NCBI GenBank assembly: GCA_032718475.1
Contig: JAUCBJ010007863.1
Span: forward strand, 62,001-126,000
Source of the DNA: Nemertoderma westbladi
Taxonomy: Eukaryota; Xenacoelomorpha; Nemertodermatida; Nemertodermatidae
Length of the DNA stretch: 64,000 bases
Reading direction: 5' to 3'
This document shows, one piece after another, positions 44,268 to 54,503 of this stretch. The position numbers were made by a program, and so were the translations under genes. The notes beneath the pieces were generated by a model. The model was not told where the DNA came from. It searched no databases and saw only the letters and a list, made by a program, of their open reading frames with translations. The first letter of the stretch is position 1, and every line of letters starts with the position of its first letter.

Positions 44268-46755
44268 AAAATAGTTCGTCCCTATAAAGTAAAATAGTTT
44301 GTCCCTTTAAAGTAAAATAGTTCGTCCCTATAAAGTAAAATAGTTTGCCCCTTAAAGTAAAATAGTTCGTCCCTTTAAAGTAAAATAGTTCGTCTCTTTA
44401 AAGTAAAATAGTTCCTCCCTTTAAAGTAAAATAGTTTGCCCCTATAAAGTAAAATAGTTTATCCCTACAAAGTAAAATAGTTTATCCCTACAAAGTAAAA
44501 TAGTTTATCCCTATAAAGTAAAATAGTTCGTCCCTATAAAGTAAAATAGTTCGTTCCTATAAAGTAAAATAGTTTATCCCTACAAAGTAAAATAGTTTAT
44601 CCCTATAAAGTGAAATAGTTCGTCCCTATAAAGTAAAATAGTTCGTCCCTTTAAAGTAAAATAGTTTGCCCCTATAAAGTAAAATAGTTCGTCCCTTTAA
44701 AGTAAAATAGTTCGTCCCTATAAAGTAAAATAGTTCGTCCCTTTAAAGTAAAATAGTTCGTCCCTATAAAGTAAAATAGTTTGCCCCTATAAAGTAAAAT
44801 AGTTCGTCCCTTTAAAGTAAAATAGTTCGTCCCTTTAAAGTAAAATAGTTCGTCCCTTTAAAGTAAAATAGTTCGTCCCTTTAAAGTAAAATAGTTTGCC
44901 CTCATAAAGTAAAATAGTTCGTCCCTTTAAAGTAAAATAGTTTGTCCCTATAATGAAAAATAGTTCATCCCTTTAAAGTAAAATAGTTCGTCCCTTTAAA
45001 GTAAAATAGTTCGTCCCTTTAAAGTAAAATAGTTCGTCCCTTTAAAGTAAAATAGTTTGCCCTCATAAAGTAAAATAGTTCGTCCCTTTAAAGTAAAATA
45101 GTTTGTCCCTATAAAGAAAAATAGTTCATCCCTTTAAAGTAAAATAGTTCGTCCCTTTAAGGTAAAATAGTTCGTCCCCTTAAAGTAAAATAGTTTGCCC
45201 TCATAAAGTAAAATAGTTCGTCCCTTTAAAGTAAAATAGTTCGTCCCTTTAAAGTAAAATAGTTTGCCCTCATAAAGTAAAATAGTTCGTCCCTTTAAAG
45301 TAAAATAGTTTGTCCCTATAAAGAAAAATAGTTCATCCCTTTAAAGTAAAATAGTTCGTCCCTATAAAGTAAAATAGTTTGCCCCTATAAAGTAAAATAG
45401 TTCGTCCCTTTAAAGTAAAATAGTTCGTCCCTTTAAAGTAAAATAGTTCGTCCCTTTAAAGTAAAATAGTTTGCCCCTATAAAGTAAAATAGTTCGTCCC
45501 TATAAAGTAAAATAGTTTGCCCCTATAAAGTAAAATAGTTCGTCCCTTTAAAGTAAAATAGTTCGTAGCTATAAAGTAAAATAGTTCGTCCCTATAAAGT
45601 AAAATAGTTTGCCCCTATAAAGTAAAATAGTTCGTTCCTTTAAAGTAAAATAGTTTGCCCCTATAAAGTAAAATAGTTCGTCCCTTTAAAGTAAAATAGT
45701 TCGTAGCTATAAAGTAAAATAGTTCGTCCCTATAAAGTAAAATAGTTTGCCCCTATAAAGTAAAATAGTTCGTTCCTTTAAAGTAAAATAGTTCGTAGCT
45801 ATAAAGTAAAATAGTTCGTCCCTTTAAAGTAAAATAGTTTGCCCCTATAAAGTAAAATAGTTCGTCCCTTTAAAGTAAAATAGTTCGTAGCTATAAAGTA
45901 AAATAGTTTGCCCTCATAAAGTAAAATAGTTCGTCCCTTTAAAGTAAAATAGTTCGTCCCTTTAAAGTAAAATAGTTTGCCCCTATAAAGTAAAATAGTT
46001 CGTCCCTATAAAGTAAAATAGTTTGCCCCTATAAAGTAAAATAGTTCGTCCCTTTAAAGTAAAATAGTTCGTAGCTATAAAGTAAAATAGTTCGTCCCTA
46101 TAAAGTAAAATAGTTTGCCCCTATAAAGTAAAATAGTTCGTTCCTTTAAAGTAAAATAGTTCGTAGCTATAAAGTAAAATAGTTCGTCCCTTTAAAGTAA
46201 AATAGTTTGCCCCTATAAAGTAAAATAGTTCGTCCCTATAAAGTAAAATAGTTTGCCCCTATAAAGTCAAATTGTTCGTCCCTTTAAAGTAAAATAGTTC
46301 GTAGCTATAAAGTAAAATAGTTCGTCCCTATAAAGTAAAATAGTTTGCCCCTATAAAGTAAAATAGTTCGTCCCTTTAAAGTAAAATAGTTCGTCCCTTT
46401 AAAGTAAAATAGTTTGCCCCTATAAAGTAAAATAGTTCGTCCCTATAAAGTAAAATAGTTTGCCCCTATAAAGTAAAATAGTTCGTCCCTTTAAAGTAAA
46501 ATAGTTCGTAGCTATAAAGTAAAATAGTTCGTCCCTATAAAGTAAAATAGTTTGCCCCTATAAAGTAAAATAGTTCGTTCCTTTAAAGTAAAATAGTTCG
46601 TAGCTATAAAGTAAAATAGTTCGTCCCTTTAAAGTAAAATAGTTTGCCCCTATAAAGTAAAATAGTTCGTCCCTATAAAGTAAAATAGTTTGTAGCTATA
46701 AAGTAAAATAGATCGTCCCTTTAAAGTAAAATAGTTCGTCCCTATAAAGTAAAAT
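44268..46755 (-). repeat. 23-bp minisatellite, right part (about 108 copies)
   Basis: This is the continuation of the 32251-33655 array on the far side of element B. It contains more variant monomers (ttgcccc, ttcgtagc) arranged in repeating multi-monomer blocks, for example around 45560-45900 and 46060-46330. It decays into AT-rich intron near 46755, about 225 bases before the upstream ABCA exon. Confidence 0.95.
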
Positions 46756-46979
46756 AATATAAAGAAAAAATATATAAGCTATACTACTAATACTTTTATA
46801 CTATTATACTGTAAAGTAAAATAATATTATGGAATAATATTACGAAAGTGTGCAATAAAAACTTATCAAGCGTACATGTACATGTACAACCCACACTTGT
46901 AACTGGTTCAACGGTTTGTGATGTTTAATTCGATTAATCTGATCACCATATTCTATTTAACCAATATTATTTAACTCAC

Positions 46980-47175
46980 CTGTTTGTAACGAGCGATAAG
47001 ATCCCATATACTCCGTCTCGAGTTGGGATCAACACCAGCAGTCGGTTCGTCTAGAATAATCGTTCGAGAGCCTCCAACGAACGCGATCGCCACGCACAAC
47101 TTTCGTCGCATCCCGCCAGACAGAGCGGAAGTCTTGGCATGTCGAACGGCGTAGAGATCAGTGTCCTTCAATAAA
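46980..47175 (-). CDS. ABCA: ABCA exon: signature motif and Walker B of NBD1
   Basis: The acceptor TTACCTTTAG precedes 47175 and the donor CAG|GTGAGT follows 46980 (196 bp; one base completes the preceding codon, leaving in phase 0). The product contains [18 protein letters not shown], the ABC signature, and [17 protein letters not shown], Walker B with the catalytic Glu and the D-loop. The LSGGM-x-RKL and AGVDP forms are specific to the ABCA family. The preceding exons with Walker A and the Q-loop are not in the window. Confidence 0.92.
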
Positions 47176-47254
47176 CTAAAGGTAAATAATAAAGAAATTA
47201 AAAAATAAACATAACAATAATTAAATAACTGAAAAATGGCGGCGAGGGACCATC

Positions 47255-50200
47255 TCGTTTATATGCCTAACTATCTCGTTTATATGCCTAACTATCTCGT
47301 TTATATGCCTAACTATCTCGTTTATATGCCTAAATAACTAGTTTATATGCCTAACTAACTAGTTTATATGCCTAATTAACTCGTTTATATACCTAACTAA
47401 CTCGTTTATATGCCTAACTCGCTTACATGCGTAACCAACTCGTTTATATGCCTAACTAACTCGTTTATAGGCCTAACTAACTAGTTTATATGCGTAACTA
47501 ACTCGTTTATATGTTTAACTAACTAGTTTATATGCCTAACTCGCTTACATGCCTAACTAACTCGTTTATATGCCTAAATAACTAGTTTATATGCCTAACA
47601 AACTAGTTTATATGCCTAATTAACTCGTTTATATACCTAACTAACTCGTTTATATGCCTAACTAACTAGTTTATATGCTTAACTAACTAGTTTATATGCC
47701 TAATTAACTCGTTTATATGCCTAACTCGCTTACATGCCTAACTAACTCGTTTATATGCATAAATAACTAGTTTATATGCCTAACTAACTAGTTTATATGC
47801 CTAACTAACTAGTTTATATGCCTAACTCGCTTACATGCCTAACTAACTCGTTTATATGCTTAACTAACTAGTTTATATGCCTAATTAACTCGTTTATATG
47901 CCTAACTAACTAGTTTATATGCTTAACTAACTAGTTTATATGCCTAATTAACTCGTTTATATGCCTAACTCGCTTACATGCCTAACTAACTCGTTTATAT
48001 GCCTAAATAACTAGTTTATATGCCTAACTAACTAGTTTATATGCCTAATTAACTCGTTTATATACCTAACTAACTCGTTTATATGCTTAACTAACTAGTT
48101 TATATGCCTAAATAACTAGTTTATATGCCTAACTAACTCGTTTATATGCTTAGCTAACTAGTTTATATGCCTAAATAACTAGTTTATATGCCTAACTAAC
48201 TAGTTTATATGCCTAATTAACTCGTTTATATACCTAACCAACTCGTTTATATGCCTAACTCGCTTACATGCGTAACCAACTCGTTTATATGCCTAACTAA
48301 CTCGTTTATATGCCTAACTAACTCGTTTATATGCTTAACTAACTAGTTTATATGCCTAAATAACTAGTTTATATGCCTAACTAACTAGTTTATATGCCTA
48401 ATTAACTCGTTTATATACCTAACTAACTCGTTTATATGCCTAACTCGCTTACATGCGTAACCAACTCGTTTATATGCCTAAATAACTCGTTTATATGCCT
48501 AACTAACTCGTTTATAGGCCTAACTAACTAGTTTATATGCCTAACTAACTCGTTTATATGCCTAACTCGCTTACATGCCTAACTAACTCGTTTATATGCC
48601 TAACTAACTAGTTTATATGCCTAATTAACTCGTTTATATACCTAACTAACTCGTTTATATACCTAACTAACTCGTTTATATGCCTAACTAACTCGTTTAT
48701 ATGCCCAACTAACTAGTTTATATGCCTAATTAACTCGTTCATATGCCTAACTAACTCGTTTATAGGCCTAAATAACTAGTTTATATGCCTAACTAACTAG
48801 TTTATATGCCTAATTAACTCGTTTATATACCTAACTAACTCGTTTATATGCCTAACTAACTAGTTTATATGCCTAACTCGCTTACATGCCTAACTAACTC
48901 GTTTATATGCTTAACTAACTAGTTTATATGCCTAATTAACTCGTTTATATGCCTAACTTGCTTACATGCCTAACTAACACGTTTATATGCCTAACTAATT
49001 AGTTTATATGCCTAATTAACTCGTTTATATACCTAACTAACTCGTTTATATGCCTAACTAACTAGTTTATATGCCTAACTCGCTTACATGCCTAACTAAC
49101 TCGTTTATATGCCTAACTAACTAGTTTATATGCCTAATTAACTCGTTTATATACCTAACTAACTCGTTTATATGCCTAACTAACTAGTTTATATGCCTAA
49201 CTCGCTTACATGCCTAACTAACTCGTTTATATGCTTAACTAACTAGTTTATATGCCTAATTAACTCGTTTATATGCCTAACTTGCTTACATGCCTAACTA
49301 ACACGTTTATATGCCTAACTAATTAGTTTATATGCCTAATTAACTCGTTTATATACCTAACTAACTCGTTTATATGCCTAACTAACTAGTTTATATGCCT
49401 AACTAACTAGTTTATATGCCTAACTAACTCGTTTATATGCCTAACTCGCTTACATGCCTAACTAACTCGTTTATATGCCTAACTAACTAGTTTATATGCC
49501 TAATTAACTCGTTTATATACCTAACTAACTCGTTTATATGCCTAACTAACTAGTTTATATGCCTAACTCGCTTACATGCCTAACTAACTCGTTTATATGC
49601 TTAACTAACTTGTTTATATGCCTAATTAACTCGTTTATATGCCTAACTCGCTTACATGCCTAACTAACTCGTTTATATGCCTAAATAACTAGTTTATATG
49701 CCTAACTAACTAGTTTATATGCCTAAATAACTAGTTTATATGCCTAACTAACTAGTTTATATGCCTAATTAACTCGTTTATATACCTAACTAACTCGCTT
49801 ACATGCCTAACTAACTCGTTTATATGCCTAACTAACTAGTTTATATGCCTAATTAACTTGTTTATATGCCTAACTAACTCGTTTATATGCCTAACTAACT
49901 CGTTTATATGCCTAACTAACTAGTTTATATGCCTAACTAACTCGTTTATATGCCTAACTCGCTTACATGCCTAACTAACTCGTTTATATGCCTAACTAAC
50001 TAGTTTATATGCCTAATTAACTCGTTTATATGCCTAACTAACTCGTTTATATGCCTAACTAACTAGTTTATATGCCTAACTCGCTTACATGCCTAACTAA
50101 CTCGTTTATATGCTTAACTAACTTGTTTATATGCCTAATTAACTCGTTTATATGCCTAACTCGCTTACATGCCTAACTAACTCGTTTATATGCCTAAATA

Positions 50201-51571
50201 ACTAGTTTATATGCCTAACTAACTAGTTTATATGCCTAAATAACTCGTTTATATGCCTAACTAACTAGTTTATATGCCTAATTAACTCGTTTATATACCT
50301 AACTAACTCGCTTACATGCCTAACTAACTCGTTTATATGCCTAACTAACTAGTTTATATGCCTAACTAACTAGTTTATATGCTACCTAACTCGCTTACAT
50401 GCCTAACTAACTCGTTTATATGCCTAACTAACTAGTTTATATGCCTAATTAACTCGTTTATATACCTAACTAACTCGCTTACATGCCTAACTAACTAGTT
50501 TATATGCCTAACTAACTAGTTTATATGCCTAACTAACTAGTTTATATGCCTAATTAACTCGTTTATATACCTAACTCGCTTACATGCGTAACCAACTCGT
50601 TTATATGCCTAACTAACTCGTTTATAGGCCTAACTAACTAGTTTATATGCCTAACTAACTGTTTATATGCTAATAACTCGTTTATATGCCTAACTAACTC
50701 GTTTATAGGCCTAACTAACTAGTTTATATGCGTACCTAACTCGCTTACATGCCTAACTAACTCGTTTATATGCTTAACTAACTTGTTTATATGCCTAATT
50801 AACTCGTTTATATGCCTAACTCGCTTACATGCCTAACTAACTCGTTTATATGCCTAAATAACTAGTTTATATGCCTAACTAACAGTTTATATGCCTAAAT
50901 AACTAGTTTATATGCCTAACTAACTAGTTTATATGCCTAATTAACTCGTTTATATACCTAACTAACTCGCTTACATGCCTAACTAACTCGTTTATATGCC
51001 TAAATAACTAGTTTATATACCTAACTAACTAGTTAATATGCGTACCTAACTCGCTTACATGCCTAACTAACTCGTTTATATGCCTAACTAACTAGTTTAT
51101 ATGCCTAATTAACTCGTTTATATACCTAACTAACTCGCTTACATGCCTAACTAACTAGTTTATATGCCTAACTAACTAGTTTATATGCCTAACTAACTAG
51201 TTTATATGCCTAATTAACTCGTTTATATACCTAACTCGCTTACATGCGTAACCAACTCGTTTATATGCCTAACTAACTCGTTTATAGGCCTAACTAACTA
51301 GTTTATATGCGTACCTAACTCGCTTACATGCCTAACTAACTCGTTTATATGCCTAACTAACTAGTTTATATGCCTAATTAACTCGTTTATATACCTAACT
51401 AACTCGCTTACATGCCTAACTAACTCGTTTATATGCCTAAATAACTAGTTTATATGCCTAACTAACTAGTTTATATGCCTAATTAACTCGTTTATATACC
51501 TAACTAACTCGCTTACATGCCTAACTAACTCGTTTATATGCCTAAATAACTAGTTTATATGCCTAACTAAC
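47255..51571. repeat. 17-21 bp minisatellite in ABCA intron (about 210 copies)
   Basis: Monomers such as ctaactaactcgtttatatgc (21 bp) and a shorter form ctaactcgcttacatgc (17 bp) are arranged in higher-order blocks with recurring order of variants (tcgtttat, tagtttat, attaactcg, cgcttacatg). The array starts about 80 bases upstream of the acceptor of exon 47175-46980 and is cut at 51571 by element C. Unlike the other three arrays it does not include a known splice junction. Confidence 0.95.
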
Positions 51572-52108
51572 TGTTAGCTTATTCAATCCCGCTAACACCC
51601 CATAAAGTTATAAGCCGATAAGCAATATTGGGAGCCACGAGATTGGATAATTAACCAACTCGTGCCATCCCAATAAGAGTGGGAAGGAAGCACACAAAGA
51701 GGGTCAGGGGCCAAACCCCTAACCCAGAGAGAATAGGTGGAGTGAACGGGAACACTCCAAAGGGCGCCAACAAGGGTATCAACCAATCAGAGGGGGGAAA
51801 GGCATCGATTAGGTAGAGTAACAAGGCCAACCGTGCAATATAGCCACTTGGCAGTAATAATACCAATTCAGTTATCTCAGTGCAATACCGGTGCTAGTTT
51901 AGGTTATTACATAGTTTTAGATAGGGAAGGACCGGGACTTTAGTTACCGTATCCCGCCTTCCATATACGACAATACTATATCTATATCTATATCCACATA
52001 TCATATTATATACGACAAACAACATCAGAACTCATTCACTCTTTATACACGGCGGGGACGCGTGAACTAAAACCGGATAAACCGGGATCCCTCTTGGATC
52101 CCGTCACA
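51572..52108 (+). repeat. 5' LTR of element C (537 bp)
   Basis: It begins tgttagctt and ends cccgtcaca. The hairpin is at 51636-51664 (arms cacgag-a-ttgg / ccaactcgtg with one bulged base), next to the gcaatattgg box shared by A and B. Confidence 0.85.
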
Positions 52109-52176
52109 GTAACTAAACCAGCTGCCGCCCTAGATAAACTCAATAACCACTAGCCACCGAAATCTGCAGAAGAGAG

Positions 52177-54258
52177 ATGAGTCGGTCAGGTGACACGACA
52201 CCGACGCGGACCCCGGACGAAGAGCTAACGATCCGCGAGGCCGCAACCAGGCGATACAGGCCCACAACGCCGGACCCATCGGTAACGGGTCATCCGGCAG
52301 TTCAGGACGAGGGGGGCCTGGAACCCGAGGTCGAACCGAGAGAAAGAGAGAGCGAGACGGAGGGAGACGGAGACGAGTCGACACGGACGGGGGTCGACGC
52401 ACCGGTGTCGCCGGCCAGCCACAGGCCGAGGGCGACGAGCGGCCCGCCGAAACGGCGACGGTGGGGCCGACGGTGCGGCCCCGGACGCAGAGAGACGAAG
52501 GAGATATCGGTACCGATGTCGCCGGCCAGCCACAGGCCGAGGGCGACGGACGGCCCGCCGGAACGGCGACGGTGGGGCCGCCGGTACGACGTCGGACCCG
52601 GAGAGACGGAAGAAAGATCGGCGACGAGGACGTCGGGGTTTCTGATCGACTCCGACGGGCCTACAACGCGACCCAAAGACTACTAAAGGACGCTAAGAAG
52701 GAAGGGGCGGAGATAGACGAGGTGAGACTGAGGAAACGACTAGGTGAGTCGGATAGACACTTTAATTACCTAATGCGTTTTGGGCAGAGGGAACTAGCCG
52801 AGGAGAGAGCAAAAGGGGTTGCCAGCGAACTGTTTGAACTATGGGAATGTGGGAGTATGGAACCTAGCGTAGCGTCAGTGTACATAGGGCCATACTTGGT
52901 CGATGCCCGGGGAGTAAAATTAGTGGGTTGGAACAGACCTGAGGAGGGCGAATCCGAGGCTGACCCCGCGGATTCGGTCTCGTCGGTCGGAGGGAGTTCC
53001 GGGAGGAGGGGGAAAGCTAGTAGATCGGGAAGGCGGAGGGAATCCTCCACAACCGATAAGTCTGCTACATCCTCCGCAAAAGAAAGACGGGTGAGAGAGA
53101 TAGACGCTAGGTACCGTCTCAATCTAGCAGTGCAAGGTAATAGAGAAGTAGGTAGACGGCTAGAGGAAGGGAGAGTGCTGCTGGAGAGGGAAATGGCGTC
53201 GATTGGAGAGATAAGAGAGAGGGCCGAAAGGGCCGTGAGGAGCCTTAGGGAGTATGATGAAATAGAGTTGAAGGAACAAGAAGAGCGTGTGGCGAGAGAG
53301 AAAAGTGAACGCAGAGAGCGTGAAGCGAAGGAGGAAAGTGAACGCAGAGAGCGTGAAGTGAGGGAGGAGAGTGAGCGTAGAGCGCGTGAGGCGAGGCGAA
53401 GGGAGGGGATTAGGAGAGAGGTGGAATTGGCCAAGCAGACCGAACGGGAGGCTATGGATAAAATAGCAAAAGTGGAGCGTGAGCGAAAAGAATTGGAGAA
53501 ACAGCGAGACAAACTCGTAGAGTATGAAGCTGTACACACGCGTGAGGTGGAACTGGCGCAGATGGGGGAGTCTGAGAGCGAGGCTGGCTCGAGTATTTTT
53601 GAGGAGCCGGGGGCCGTGGATACATTTATTAATACCCCACTTACAGGGACCGCACGACAGACTCAAAACTGGTGTGACCGTACGGGCGGGGGGGGGGGGG
53701 GGGGGGGGGGTAATAATGATAATGGTACAGTAGACGTGGTTAATATTAATAGTACCGTATGGGACAATTCTAATCAAACCTTTATTGCAGGAAATACTTT
53801 ACCTAGTGGTAGTAATTTAAATTTAAATCAGAACATTCCTAATATTAATGTAGAAAATAATTCTAATATTAATGTAGCTAAGCAAAATAATCCAATTAAT
53901 CAAAGTAATAACCCAAATTCGAACTTACAAAATAATTTAAGTAATGCAATAACACAAAATAATCTAAATAACTTAAATAATTCAGCGAGCCCGAATTTAC
54001 AAAATAATTCAGATAGTGTAGTCGCGCAAGATAATTCAAATGATTTTATCTCGAACGAACAAATTAATTCCGTTTCCAATACGGGTGCTATTAATGTAAA
54101 CACGTCGGGCGTGTATGGCCAGACAGACGAGGGCCTGGTAGGCCACGTAGTTGGTAGGCAGGGAATAGCTGGGTTAGGTAGACCCGGCGAGGGCCTGGTA
54201 GGCCACGTAGTTGGTAGGCAGGGAGTAGCTGGGTTAGGTAGACCCAGCGAGGGCCTGG
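52177..54258 (+). pseudogene. Element C gag, N-terminal part, cut by gypsy insertion
   Basis: The start MSRSGDTTPTRTPDE is aligned with A and B. The head frame (52177-52686) passes into the frame used from 52461 onward, relative to A and B, so one frameshift is present; a segment of about 108 bp in the head is duplicated (copies near 52408 and 52516). Then follow the block LGESDRHFNYLMRFG and VYIGPYLVDARGVKLVGW, a Glu/Arg coiled coil of about 170 residues with ERREREAKEES-type repeats, a G homopolymer coding poly-Gly at 53690-53710, an Asn-rich stretch, and three GEGLVGHVVGRQG-type repeats. A gypsy element interrupts it after 54258; residues beyond belong to that element. Confidence 0.75.
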
Positions 54259-54459
54259 TCTTATGTCTCTGTGTCATGAGAAAGTGTCAGTATGTAATAA
54301 TGAACACAGGACGTATATTCTATCAGCTCGGAAGTCTGAGTGTATGATCTATATAATATCTGCCCGACCGGTATGGTATGTATGTATATCTATATGTATA
54401 ATGGACTTAGGTCCTTACACCTTTGTACGGTAATAATAGTCATAAGTATATTCACATCA
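54259..54459 (-). repeat. 3' LTR of gypsy element
   Basis: 201 bp. On the element strand it starts TGATGTGAA and ends CATAAGA. It is nearly identical to 59508-59708. Confidence 0.92.
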
Positions 54460-54473
54460 TCCCCCTTTCCCCC
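54460..54473 (-). promoter_or_regulatory. Polypurine tract of gypsy element
   Basis: On the element strand GGGGGAAAGGGGGA lies directly before the 3' LTR start TGATGTG. This is the expected primer for plus-strand synthesis. Confidence 0.8.
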
Positions 54474-54503
54474 GCGATCTGAGTTCGCTGGAGTCATGAT
54501 CGG

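Larger units (their letters stand above)
5421..47175 (-). other. ABCA: ABCA-family ABC transporter gene, internal part (5 exons visible)
   Basis: Five exons on the minus strand encode a continuous ABCA1-type segment from the middle of nucleotide-binding domain 1 to the start of the second membrane domain. Exons are 47175-46980, 32260-32044, 30167-30004, 6023-5771 and 5652-5421 (last end provisional). Phases at the junctions are 0, 1, 0 and 1 and all match. ABCA proteins are full-size lipid transporters with two membrane domains and two NBDs. Walker A of NBD1 must lie upstream, beyond at least 16.8 kb of intron, and NBD2 downstream of the window start. The introns of about 14.7 kb and 24 kb are filled by minisatellites and nested transposons. 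The reading frame shows no disabling change, so the gene looks functional. Assignment to the family is firm; the exact orthologue is not decided. Confidence 0.88.

Noticed and set aside
47255-51571. Telomere- or centromere-type satellite
   Set aside because: The array is confined to one intron, next to an ABCA exon, and the unit is unlike telomere repeats. Without other genomic copies a centromeric role is unsupported.
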